Shown here: piece after piece, positions 55,055-63,856 of the stretch
Layout of the letters: each line of letters starts with the position of its first letter
How positions within the stretch are numbered: the stretch's first letter is position 1
DNA from: Mesorhizobium sp. B4-1-3
GTDB taxonomy: Bacteria; Pseudomonadota; Alphaproteobacteria; Rhizobiales; Rhizobiaceae
Direction: 5' to 3'
Assembly: GCF_006439355.1 (NCBI RefSeq)
Contig: NZ_VFTG01000010.1
Location: forward strand, 1 to 64,000
DNA length: 64,000 nt
Notes under the pieces: model-generated
Database searches by the model: none
What the model saw: the letters and a program-made list of their open reading frames with translations, nothing else
What the model was told of the DNA's origin: nothing
Translations under genes and position numbers: made by a program

Positions 55055-55891
55055 CTAGGTCGATGCTTGCTTCAATGCGCCAGCGAGCGACTGTCTGAAG
55101 GCCTTGCTGGTCAACGTTGCGCCCGAAATGATGTCAACGTTAGCGCTCTGCGCGCTGATCGCTTCGTCGCGCAGCATGGGCAAAGCCTGGCGGTTGATGT
55201 TGATCGAGGTGCGGCGGTCATTCGGGTATTTCAGCACTTTCAACGATGTAAGGCGGCCGCTCTGGATAGACGCCTGAATCTGGATGTGGCCATAGTAGGC
55301 ATCGGTGACAGGACCAGCGTATGTGCCGTCGGTAAAGCGGTGGCCAGCCGCCTTCGTGGCTGGATTCACGGACGGCTTCATGCCGGCCTTGATGATGCGA
55401 ACAACTGCTCGCGGATAATCCGGCCTCGGCCTGGGGATGGGTATGTAGATGGTAGGCGTTACTGCGAACACTGCTGTCGGCGGCGCAGCGTCATCGACGA
55501 GGCCAGCCGGCGTCTGCTTAGCCGGCGGGATGGACGTTGGCGAAAGCTGGCCGACTGCAAACGGAGACTTTTCGGCTGCTGTCGGTGTTGCGGCGGCCGA
55601 CGGCGTCGAGGCGGGCGCAGCGATCGCGGCCGTGGTTTCGCTGCGCGCCATGGCTGGTGGCGTCGCCGGAGGTCGCACGCTCCGCCGTTCCATCGCAGGC
55701 AACGGCACCGCAGGCGGCGCGACGGCCGTGGCCGAAGCAGGCGCCGGTCCGATCGGCTGCTCCACGGCCTCCTCCGCGGTATTGGCAGATGCCGTGTCGA
55801 TCACCTCGCCGCTGGGGGCCTTGCCGGCCTGATCCCAGACATAGGCGCCCGAAGAAGCGATCACGAAAAGCGAAAGGGCAATTTGTTTCAT
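55055..55891 (-). CDS. FMN-binding domain protein with flavinylation motif
   Basis: 278 residues. A single N-terminal membrane anchor or signal, a 140-residue Pro/Ala-rich linker, then a C-terminal FMN-binding domain: DGTYAGPVTDAYYGHIQIQA and the acceptor motif DIISGATLTSKAF. The Thr of SGAT is the expected site of covalent FMN. The layout suggests a tethered periplasmic electron shuttle. Confidence 0.85.
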   Translation of the reverse strand: MKQIALSLFVIASSGAYVWDQAGKAPSGEVIDTASANTAEEAVEQPIGPAPASATAVAPPAVPLPAMERRSVRPPATPPAMARSETTAAIAAPASTPSAAATPTAAEKSPFAVGQLSPTSIPPAKQTPAGLVDDAAPPTAVFAVTPTIYIPIPRPRPDYPRAVVRIIKAGMKPSVNPATKAAGHRFTDGTYAGPVTDAYYGHIQIQASIQSGRLTSLKVLKYPNDRRTSININRQALPMLRDEAISAQSANVDIISGATLTSKAFRQSLAGALKQAST

Positions 55892-56105
55892 CGGGATCTG
55901 AATTTCCACGTTGAAGCCTGCGACAATCAAGCCTCCGCAGCCTATTTAGAACGCAATATCCCATGACCAAGCTGACAACTGGCTGTCACCGCGGTTCAGC
56001 CCGGGAAGAATTTGTCGGCGCGAGCCCCAACGGTAGGCTTCAGTCGACCCCATATCGCGCAATCGCGGCGAAACTTGAAAAAAAGAGCGCGACCCCGTTA
56101 CAGTC

Positions 56106-56270
56106 GGGAACGGCAACGCCGCGATCGGGAGCGTCGACGAGGTCATCAACGGTCCGGTCTTGTCGAAGCTTTATGGAACGCACATCAACGTGGTGCGGGT
56201 AGGCGGACGCATCTTCGTGATGGCCGACGACGTTGAACTGGAGGGCGCCGCGCATGTTCACGATGTTTGA
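56106..56270 (+). pseudogene. znuC: 3' remnant of a second znuC
   Basis: AAIGSVDEVINGPVLSKLYG and THINVVRVGGRIFVMADDVE match the last 55 codons of the intact znuC. Everything before, including all ATPase motifs, is missing. It overlaps the start of the second znuB exactly as in the first copy. Confidence 0.85.
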
Positions 56271-57056
56271 CTACGAATTCATGCGCAACGCCTTCGCCGC
56301 ATGCACGGTCGTTGCCATCGTGACCGGGGCGGTAGGATATTTCCTCGTGCTGCGAGGCCAGACCTTCGCAGGACATGCGCTGGCTCATGTCGGATTTCCC
56401 GGCGCAACGGGCGCCGGTCTGCTCGGCCTGTCGCCATTCTTCGGGTTGACTATCTTCACCGTGCTGGCCGGCATCGGCATCGGCCTTCTGGGCGAAAGAG
56501 CGCATCGCGACGTCGCGATCGGCATCGTGCTGACGCTTTCGCTCGGTCTCGGCTTGCTTTTCCTGCATTTCTACACCGCTTTCGCGTCCCAGGCGACGAA
56601 TGTCCTGTTTGGAACGTGCTCGGCATCAGTTTCCGGACGGTCCTCATCCTTGCAGTGCTTTCCCTGGCGATCTTGGTCGGCTTGACCTTCATTTCCAGAC
56701 CCTTGCTCTTCGCCAGCCTGCAGCCTGAACTGGCGGAGGCCAAGGGCGTGAGCCTCGATCTGGTTTCGACATTGTTCATGATCATTGTCGCCGTGACGAC
56801 GGCTGAAGCCACCCAAATCGTCGGCGTGCTTCTCGTCTTCGCGCTGATGGTCGCCCCGGCGGCAACGACGCTGCGCCTGACCCGCGGTGTGCTACGGGGC
56901 ATCCTTGTCTCGATCGCGCTAGCGGTCGCCATCGCCTGGACCAGCTTGTGGCTTGCGTTCGAAACAGACTGGCCGACGAGCTTCTGGATCACATCGCTCG
57001 GTGCCACTGCCTATCTGGGCGCCGGTCTTATCCGGCGCTTGAAGGCGGCGCAATGA
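56254..57056 (+). pseudogene. znuB: second znuB copy with one base missing
   Basis: Nearly identical in order and sequence to znuB at 43392. At 56611 FGNVLG is broken because GGCAAC reads GGAAC: one C is missing. The downstream frame continues VLGISFRTVLILAVLSLAIL to the normal end at 57056. 803 bases, one short of a multiple of three. With no full znuC beside it, it may be dispensable. Confidence 0.85.
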
Positions 57057-57150
57057 CTCCCTGATGAACGGCTGAAAGCGTGGAACACCAGAGCAGCAGC
57101 CGGCCTGCCGCAGCCACGCGACCAAGATGTTTTTTTGGCCGGGATACCGT

Positions 57151-57942
57151 TCACGGCATCAGCTTGTGTTCGCCCTGCTTCAAGGAATCGCGCGGACGCG
57201 TAAATTGCTGAACAGGAGGCTCGTAGCGGTATTTCCCAGTGGGCAATCCATCGGCGGGAGCAGCCCCCGATGGTTGGGGCATGGTTGTTGGAGGCTTGGT
57301 GGCGATCGCCGTTCCTCCAAGGAGGAGCCCGATCGCGACCAGCCAACTGCCCAGAATGCGTGTGCCGATCGTGTACCACGCAGGCGGGAAAATCCGCCCA
57401 ATAAGGCCGACGGCGACAACGATCCAAAGGGCGATGATCGTCCCCGAGAGCGGTATTCGGAGATCGTTCAACGTAGGGTCGGTGAACTTTGTGACGACTG
57501 CCAACAACGCGCCGATGAGCAACGCCGCGGCGGGTATTGTGCAAGTTCGGAAACGACCGGAAACGACGAGAACGATGCCGATTATCAGCATCGAAAATGG
57601 CGCGGTAAGGAAAGCGTGAGTCGTCGCTCCCCGTACGCCGGCCATCACATCAAGGAATCGATCGTAAAGCAGAGTCCCGACCACCTCGCCCAGCAGCAAT
57701 GCCACGAGCGTGAGAACTCCAAGCCTCAGGCTTACCAGAGCGGTGGCAAGGCCCAATCCGACCAGCGGCAAGACGCGTTCAGGAGAAAGGGCGCTGTTGA
57801 GGATCCACCAGGACGTCTGCGTCGTTTCCGAAGACGTCGCAAGTGCGCCGATCATGGCAACGCCGGCGACAGCTACGACAGGGCCTGACCATCGAAGCAG
57901 GAATCGCCACGCCGATCGCTTGGGATATGTTTCAGGCGACAA
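57151..57942 (-). CDS. membrane protein paired with HupE, copy 2
   Basis: 263 residues from a TTG start that overlaps the hupE stop by 11 bases. Seven or so hydrophobic segments, and SWWILNSALSPERVLPLVGL near the first third. The related protein at 41634 is also behind hupE. The overlap suggests coupled translation and a joint complex. No named family recognised. Confidence 0.75.
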   Translation of the reverse strand: MSPETYPKRSAWRFLLRWSGPVVAVAGVAMIGALATSSETTQTSWWILNSALSPERVLPLVGLGLATALVSLRLGVLTLVALLLGEVVGTLLYDRFLDVMAGVRGATTHAFLTAPFSMLIIGIVLVVSGRFRTCTIPAAALLIGALLAVVTKFTDPTLNDLRIPLSGTIIALWIVVAVGLIGRIFPPAWYTIGTRILGSWLVAIGLLLGGTAIATKPPTTMPQPSGAAPADGLPTGKYRYEPPVQQFTRPRDSLKQGEHKLMP

Positions 57943-58573
57943 GGTAATAGACGCCTCCCGCCGCGATCAATCCGCCCAGGCCCTGCGACAACCGTCCGCC
58001 GAAGGCCTTGCCCAGCAGAAGTCCGAATCCGATACCCAGCAGATGGATCAAGCCGGTGGCGATGACGAAGCCGATTGCATAGTCGGCCGGGTCGGCTGCA
58101 TTCGGCAGTTCGGCGCCGTGGGCGTGTCCGTGGCAGATGGCGAACACGGCAATCATCAGCAACGCAACCCATTCCGCCGGCCGCCAGGCGCAGGCGATGG
58201 CCAGCCCCAGGGCGATGATTGACAGCGCAATGCCAATCTCAACTCCGGGCAGCGGGACACCTGCTATTCCGGCAATCCCGCCTACGACCATGATCAGCGG
58301 GAATGCCACCGGCAGCGTCCAGATCGAACGCCCACCGATCTGGGCGCCCCACAGTCCTACGGCAAACATGGCCAGGAAATGATCAGCCCCGGTCAGCGGA
58401 TGTTCGAAGCCGCTGCCAAATCCACCCGTCCCCGATTGAATGATATGCGCTTGCGCCATTGTGGATCCGGCCGTCAGAGCTGTTGCAACTGCCGCGAGGC
58501 TGCAAAAATGCCGGCCCCCCTGAATTCGGTTGCCGCTGGGCTGGGCTCCCGCTTCCACTCCAAAAATCGCCAA
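57932..58573 (-). CDS. hupE: HupE/UreJ-family metal permease, copy 2 (intact)
   Basis: 213 residues from a TTG start. Signal peptide to about AQA, then HIIQSGTGGFGSGFEHPLTG, ADHFLAMFAVGLWGAQ with the metal motif, and FAICHGHAHGAEL with a His cluster. The family imports nickel or cobalt for hydrogenase, urease or B12. Placement here among zinc genes raises the possibility of zinc or of a cobalt substitute. Confidence 0.85.
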   Translation of the reverse strand: MAIFGVEAGAQPSGNRIQGGRHFCSLAAVATALTAGSTMAQAHIIQSGTGGFGSGFEHPLTGADHFLAMFAVGLWGAQIGGRSIWTLPVAFPLIMVVGGIAGIAGVPLPGVEIGIALSIIALGLAIACAWRPAEWVALLMIAVFAICHGHAHGAELPNAADPADYAIGFVIATGLIHLLGIGFGLLLGKAFGGRLSQGLGGLIAAGGVYYLVA

Positions 58574-58875
58574 TTCACGGTCCCGCTACCATTGCCAAAA
58601 ACGCAAATTGCCATTGATGGGATCATCAGGACAGGGCTTTTACGCGCTATTCACCAGACCGAGAAGCGGACAAGCTGCAGCCATTGGCGGCTAGGTTAGT
58701 CAGACCAGCACGGCGAGGACCATACTTGCCCGCCGCGGGCACGGCAGACACGGCCATGATTTCTCTTCTTCGGCGCCCCGCCTCTCGCATCTATCAGGAA
58801 CGAACGAGCTCCGCCGTCTATGAAGAAATCGTGCGTGTGGACACTCATCCAAACTCACATCTTTGTGCTTGATAC
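58574..58875. other. divergent promoter region between hupE copy 2 and cobW
   Basis: The hupE side (58580-58682) is strongly similar to the leader of hupE copy 1 (about 40865-40957), including AATAGCGCGTA and AAGCCCTGTCCTGATGA on the minus strand. The cobW side carries the Zur-type palindrome. Confidence 0.6.
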
Positions 58876-58895
58876 GTTATACTATAACCGATAAC
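58876..58895. promoter_or_regulatory. Zur-type operator upstream of cobW copy 1
   Basis: GTTATACTATAAC at 58876-58888 is a perfect 6-1-6 palindrome, followed by CGATAAC. It lies 43 bases before the cobW start and has the same half-sites as the znuA/zur operators. Confidence 0.7.
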
Positions 58896-58930
58896 AAGAT
58901 GAAAACCGCCCCTCAACGGAGTTTCCCGCC

Positions 58931-59893
58931 ATGCAGACCCAGACTCCAGTGACCGTGCTGACCGGCTATCTCGGCGCGGGCAAAACCACGCTGTTGAACC
59001 GTATCCTGTCCGAAAATCACGGCAAGAAGTTTGCCGTCATCGTCAACGAGTTCGGCGAGGTCGGTATCGACAACGATCTTATCGTCGACGCCGACGAAGA
59101 AGTGTTCGAGATGAACAATGGCTGCATCTGCTGCACGGTGCGCGGCGATTTGATCCGCATCATCGACAGCCTGATGCGCCGTCGCGACCGTTTCGACGCT
59201 ATCCTGGTGGAGACGACCGGCCTCGCCGACCCGGCGCCGGTCGCGCAGACGTTTTTCGTCGACGAGGACGTTCGTTCCAAGACCAGGCTCGATTCCATCG
59301 TGACAGTGGTCGACGCCAAGCATCTGCTCGGCGAGATCGACGAAGCGCACGAAGCCCAGGAGCAGTTGGCTTTCGCCGACACTGTGCTGCTCAACAAGAC
59401 CGACCTCGTCTCGGCCGAAGACCTGAAGGAGGTCGAAAGCCGCATCCGGCGCATCAACCCGGCTGTTTCCATCCACCGCACACAGCGTTGCGACGTCGAT
59501 CTCGACAAGGTTCTCGGCCGCAATTCGTTCGACCTCGACCGTATCCTCGAAGTTGAACCTGATTTCCTCGACGAGTTCCACGAGCATGAGCACGATGACC
59601 ATGTGACCAGCTTCGCCCTGGTCGCCAGGGAACCCCTCGACCCGAAAAAATTCCTGCCGTGGCTGCAGACGGTCACGCAGCAGTTCGGCATGGACATGTT
59701 GCGCATGAAGGGCATTCTCGCTTTCAAGGACGACGACGACCGCTTTGTGGTGCAATCCGTCCATATGCTGCTGGAAGGCGATCACCAGCGACCGTGGAAG
59801 GCTGATGAGGAACGGACCAGTCGTCTTGTCTTCATCGGTCGCAATCTGCCGAAGGGTATCATCGAGAGCGGGTTCATGGGGTGCCGGGCGTGA
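58931..59893 (+). CDS. CobW/COG0523 zinc-type GTPase, copy 1
   Basis: 320 residues. Walker A GYLGAGKTT (12-20), CxCC metal motif C65-I-C67-C68, guanine motif LNKTD, and a His-rich HEHEHDDH near 215. C-terminal CobW domain present. Zur control and the His-rich loop point to the zinc metallochaperone branch (ZNG1/YeiR-like) rather than cobalamin synthesis. Confidence 0.88.
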   Translation: MQTQTPVTVLTGYLGAGKTTLLNRILSENHGKKFAVIVNEFGEVGIDNDLIVDADEEVFEMNNGCICCTVRGDLIRIIDSLMRRRDRFDAILVETTGLADPAPVAQTFFVDEDVRSKTRLDSIVTVVDAKHLLGEIDEAHEAQEQLAFADTVLLNKTDLVSAEDLKEVESRIRRINPAVSIHRTQRCDVDLDKVLGRNSFDLDRILEVEPDFLDEFHEHEHDDHVTSFALVAREPLDPKKFLPWLQTVTQQFGMDMLRMKGILAFKDDDDRFVVQSVHMLLEGDHQRPWKADEERTSRLVFIGRNLPKGIIESGFMGCRA

Positions 59894-59924
59894 TCTTCGC
59901 CTATCACGAGAGGTCGCGAAGCTG

Positions 59925-60248
59925 GTGAAATTCGTCAATCCCTTTGCGCCCAGACGGGGGCCTTCATCATCTCATGCCGATAGGATCAAACAATGGATAC
60001 GCGATGGGCTTGATCTGAAGGAAGATGTCGCAATCACCGTGACGGAGGTTCGCTGCCGCGAATCCGGCTGTCCTGACCTGGAGACGGTCATCAGCATATT
60101 GGAGCGGCCGATACGCTCCTTGCGCGTCGGCAAGGCCGCGGCAATGATTGCAGAGCCCGACATCGCGCTCGCGCTGCAAATCGGGCAACGGCTTCTCGAC
60201 GCAAATGCGGAGAGTTCATCCCCGAAGGTCAGCGCCAAACAGCATTGA
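59925..60248 (+). CDS. small conserved protein of the zinc-scarcity operon
   Basis: 107 residues from a GTG at 59925 behind GAGAGG. Core ITVTEVRCRESGCPDLETVI includes a Cys-x4-Gly-Cys-Pro motif that could bind metal. It lies 31 bases after cobW and 4 bases before the next gene, so an operon is likely. Function unknown. Confidence 0.6.
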   Translation: MKFVNPFAPRRGPSSSHADRIKQWIRDGLDLKEDVAITVTEVRCRESGCPDLETVISILERPIRSLRVGKAAAMIAEPDIALALQIGQRLLDANAESSSPKVSAKQH

Positions 60249-60252
60249 AGGC

Positions 60253-61128
60253 ATGGACTGGATCGAGGATCAAATTGAATGGATTGCGGACGGCAAAAAG
60301 GTTGCCGTCGGCCTGAGCCGTTTTGGAACGGGCAAGAACCTGCTCCTTTTGCCGGCGCTCAGCTCGATCTCGACCCGCGCCGAAATGCGACCGCTGCAGG
60401 AGCGGCTCGGCGCATCCTTTGCCACGACGGCCATCGACTGGCCCGGCTTCGGCGCCTTGCCTCGCCCCAGGATTGCCTGGCGCCCGGAACTTTATCGTAC
60501 ATTCCTGCGCTTCGTGACGCAGAGTGTCGTTCAGCCTGCTGCGACCATCGCTGCCGGTCATGGCGCGGGCTATGCGCTGGCAGTGGCCGCCGAAAATCCG
60601 GGTGGCTTCGGTCGCCTATGCCTGCTGTCCCCAACCTGGCGTGGGCCGCTTCCAACCATGACCGGCAGGCGCATGGCGCTGTTTCGCGGGCTGGCCAAGG
60701 CCGTCGACCTGCCACTTGCCGGGTCTTTTCTCTATCGGCTCAATGTGAACAGCCTTGTCATCGGCATGATGGCGCGCGGCCATGTCTATGCCGATCCGGC
60801 CTGGCTGACGCCGGAGCGCATGGCCGAAAAACGCACCGTCACCGACGCGCTCGGCGCCCGCTACGCTTCCTTCCGCTTCGTCGCCGGGGAACTCGATCCG
60901 TTCACCGATCGCGATGCCTTCCTGGAAAGCGTGAGACGAATCTCGACGAAGATACTCGTCGTCTACGGCGGCGGAACCCCACGCAAGTCCAAGGCGGAGA
61001 TGACGGGCCTGGCATCGCTGACGAATGTGCGGACCGTCGTACTGCCGCGCGGCAAGCTCTCATTCTACGAGGAGTTTCCGGACCAGACCTGGGAGACGAT
61101 CCACCCGTTTCTCCTCGAATCCGACTGA
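60253..61128 (+). CDS. alpha/beta-hydrolase fold protein lacking the nucleophile Ser
   Basis: 291 residues. The fold is clear (IDWPGFGALPRP, then the elbow), but the nucleophile elbow reads G102-H-G104-A-G106: Gly stands where Ser is expected. No obvious catalytic His near the C-terminus either (LPRGKLSFYEEFP). Probably a non-enzymatic or rewired member, in the cobW operon. Confidence 0.75.
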   Translation: MDWIEDQIEWIADGKKVAVGLSRFGTGKNLLLLPALSSISTRAEMRPLQERLGASFATTAIDWPGFGALPRPRIAWRPELYRTFLRFVTQSVVQPAATIAAGHGAGYALAVAAENPGGFGRLCLLSPTWRGPLPTMTGRRMALFRGLAKAVDLPLAGSFLYRLNVNSLVIGMMARGHVYADPAWLTPERMAEKRTVTDALGARYASFRFVAGELDPFTDRDAFLESVRRISTKILVVYGGGTPRKSKAEMTGLASLTNVRTVVLPRGKLSFYEEFPDQTWETIHPFLLESD

Positions 61129-61191
61129 GGTCGGATCGGTGGCCGGTTCGCGATGCCGGGTATGGCGTTACCGTGACCTGTGGTTGCTGAT

Positions 61192-61614
61192 TCAGGAAGC
61201 TGAGGCATTGCAGCTGGCGCAGCGCACCTTGAGTTCAATGGCGACAGTATCGACCTAAAAGGCCTCTTGCTCGGCCCAGGCCACACGACGATCGACTGTC
61301 TCGTCGTGGTGTTCAACAACAGTTCCACATCGGTCGCAGACCGCGAGGATCGTTGTTTGTCCACGATGGGGGTGCGCGTCGGTGCAGCGCACAAAGGCGT
61401 TCATGCTCTCGACCTTGCGGACGATACCGCATTGAATAAGACTGTTGACCGCCCGGTAAACCTGCACCGGTGATTTGATCCCCCGAGGCCCAAGTTCCCT
61501 CAAAATCTCGTAGGCGCCGATCGGCTTACCTGCCTTCTCTATGATCTCCAGCACGAGCGCCTGGTTCTTGGTCAGACCGCCGGGGATCGTGCCGACGCGA
61601 TTGAGATCGAGCAT
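61192..61614 (-). pseudogene. zur: second zur copy with a premature stop
   Basis: From 61614 it follows Zur at 45970 closely: LTKNQALVLEIIEKAGKPIG, HPHRGQTTILAVCDRCG. The codon after EQEAF is TAG at 61255-61257, where copy 1 has a Glu codon. The frame then continues VDTVAIELKVRCASCNASAS to a natural stop at 61192. The truncated product (119 residues) would lack the last Cys pair. One codon is also missing in RRVAWAE. Confidence 0.8.
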
Positions 61615-61629
61615 TCGGTTCACATTCCT

Positions 61630-61675
61630 GTTATAAAATAACATAACTTTCTGTTGACCCATGTAATAACATAAC
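61630..61675. promoter_or_regulatory. two Zur-type operators between zur2 and cobW copy 2
   Basis: GTTATAAAATAACATAAC at 61630-61647 and ATGTAATAACATAAC at 61661-61675. The second contains the exact complement of GTTATGTTATTAC at the znuA/zur promoter. Divergent genes on both sides are probable targets. Confidence 0.75.
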
Positions 61676-61717
61676 CTACCCAAGGGTCAACTGGAATTGA
61701 AATCTACCGGAGATCAG

Positions 61718-62934
61718 ATGCAGGCAGAGGCAGGGCGCAAATTACCGGTGACCGTCCTTTCCGGCTTTCTCGGCGCCGGAAAGACGACACTTCTCAACAC
61801 CATTCTCGGCAATCGCCAGGGTCGGCGGGTCGCAGTGATCGTCAACGACATGAGCGAGGTCAACATCGATGGGTCGCTGATCCGCGACGGCGGGGCGAAC
61901 CTGTCGCGGACCGACGAGCAACTGGTCGAGATGACCAATGGCTGCATCTGCTGCACCTTGAGGGACGACCTTCTGAAGGAAGTTCAGGCGCTGGCAAGGC
62001 AGGGCCGGTTTGACAATCTTCTGATCGAATCCACCGGCGTTTCCGAGCCGCTTCCGGTTGCCTCCACCTTCGAGTTTCGTGACGAAAATGGCGTCAGCCT
62101 GTCGGACGTGGCGAAGCTCGACGCCATGGTCACCGTGGTCGACGCCGCCAATCTGCTGAAGGACTACGCCTCGAGCGATTTCCTGAAAGATCGCGGTGAA
62201 TCGCTTGGCAATGGGGATAACCGCGCGCTTGTCGATCTGCTGGTCGAGCAGATCGAATTTGCCGATGTCATCGTGCTCAACAAGGTGTCGGCCGCGACGG
62301 CGGGCCACCTCGACGCCGCGCGAAAGATCGTGCGTGCGCTCAATCGGGATGCGCGGATCATCGAGACTGATTTTGGTCGGGTGGACCTTGCGGCAATCCT
62401 CGACACCGGCCTGTTCGATTTCGACAAGGCGCATGAGCATCCGCTCTGGTTCAAGGAGCTGAACGGCTTTTCCGAACACGTTCCCGAAACCGAGGAATAC
62501 GGGATTAGTTCGTTCGTTTACCGGGCGCGCCGGCCCTTCGATCCGACGAGGTTCAAGGCTTTCATCGACCGCGCATGGCCGGGCGTCGTCCGCGCCAAGG
62601 GATTCTGCTGGCTGGCCACGCGCCCGCGGCATGTTGGCGAATTGAGCCAGGCTGGTGCGTTGGTCCGCAGCGGCCGGCGCGGCTTCTGGTGGTCGGCGGT
62701 TCGAAGGCCAGATGGCCCGACAACGACGGCTGGCGCCAGTCCATGCTGCCTTACTTCGATCCGGTTTGGGGAGACCGCCGGCAGGAGATCGCCTTCATCG
62801 GAATGCACCCGATGAACGAAGCGCGCATCCGGGATAAACTCGATTCCTGCTTGGTTGCCGCCGAAACTTTCTCGCCGGCGCAATGGAAGCATCTGTCCGA
62901 TCCGTTTCCGCGCCGGACGGAGGAAGCCGCATGA
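61718..62934 (+). pseudogene. CobW/COG0523 GTPase, copy 2, one base missing
   Basis: Start at 61718 behind CCGGAG. Walker [10 protein letters not shown], CxCC (C76, C78, C79), LNKVS. The protein reads normally to FWWSAV, near 62700; then the next frame gives [20 protein letters not shown] to the stop at 62934. 1217 bases, one short of a multiple of three. Restored it would be 405 residues, the size of the larger zinc-type CobW proteins. Confidence 0.85.
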
Positions 62935-63074
62935 ACTGGCCACGAATCTCGGCGGGGCGAACGATCTTCGCCCGCAGCTTCCTCGTCTGGTCCGCGTTCG
63001 AGCGTCTGGGGGTCTTGGTCCTCATCATCGTCGCGCTGTGGCTGGCGGTTGCCTGGGCGGTGTCGCTGGCATGA
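62931..63074 (+). CDS. 47-residue membrane protein
   Basis: MNWPRISAGRTIFARSFLVW then one membrane helix (VLVLIIVALWLAVAWAV). Overlaps the cobW stop (ATGA) and the ATPase start by 4 bases each, so it is translated as part of the operon. Unknown; may be a small subunit of the transporter. Confidence 0.65.
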   Translation: MNWPRISAGRTIFARSFLVWSAFERLGVLVLIIVALWLAVAWAVSLA

Positions 63075-63856
63075 ACAACACAGATCCCGCAGCCGCCGAG
63101 GCGGGCGGCCGCCTCATCAGCCTGTCGAACGTGACAGTCGCCTATGATCGGCGCCCGGCCGTGCATCATCTTTCCGGCTCGTTTCTTCCGGGCAGCATGA
63201 CGGCGATCGCGGGCCCGAATGGCGCCGGCAAATCGACGCTGGTCAAGGCGCTGATGAACCAGCTCCCTGTCGTGGAAGGACATATCGACCACGCCGAACT
63301 TTCCTCGCGCGACTTCGGCTACCTGCCGCAGGCGGCGGAGATCGACCGCAGTTTCCCGCTGAGCGTCGGAGACACGGTCATGCTCGGCGGGTGGCACGTC
63401 GTCGGCGCGTTTCGCGGTATCACCGCGGCGATCACGGCGAAGGCGCGTGAGGCGCTGTCGGCCGTCGGCCTGGAGGGGTTCGAACGTCGTCCCATTGGCT
63501 CGCTGTCCGCAGGGCAGTTCCAGCGTGTGCTGTTCGCCCGGTTGCTGCTGCAGGACGCGCGGGTCATCCTGCTCGATGAGCCGTTCACCGCCATCGACGC
63601 CAGGACCACGCGCGACCTGATGGATATCCTGCTGCGTTGGCACCGCGACGGCCGCACGATCATCGCCGTCCTGCATGATTTCGAGCAGGTGCGGGCACAT
63701 TTCCCCGAAACGCTGCTGATCGCCCGCGAACCGATCGGATGGGGTCCGACATCATCGGTGATGACCGCAGAGAATCTGCTCAAGGCAAGAGCCATGGCGG
63801 AAAACTGGGACGACTTTGCCGAGGTTTGTCACCGGCCGGGGAATAAGGCGGCATGA
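63071..63856 (+). CDS. aztA: zinc ABC transporter ATPase, AztA-like
   Basis: 261 residues. Walker A GPNGAGKST, signature LSAGQFQR, Walker B VILLDEP, switch His in VLHDFEQV. Different from znuC (no shared C-terminal extension). The company of cobW and the following permease fits the AztABCD zinc system known from Paracoccus. The symbol is tentative. Confidence 0.8.
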   Translation: MNNTDPAAAEAGGRLISLSNVTVAYDRRPAVHHLSGSFLPGSMTAIAGPNGAGKSTLVKALMNQLPVVEGHIDHAELSSRDFGYLPQAAEIDRSFPLSVGDTVMLGGWHVVGAFRGITAAITAKAREALSAVGLEGFERRPIGSLSAGQFQRVLFARLLLQDARVILLDEPFTAIDARTTRDLMDILLRWHRDGRTIIAVLHDFEQVRAHFPETLLIAREPIGWGPTSSVMTAENLLKARAMAENWDDFAEVCHRPGNKAA

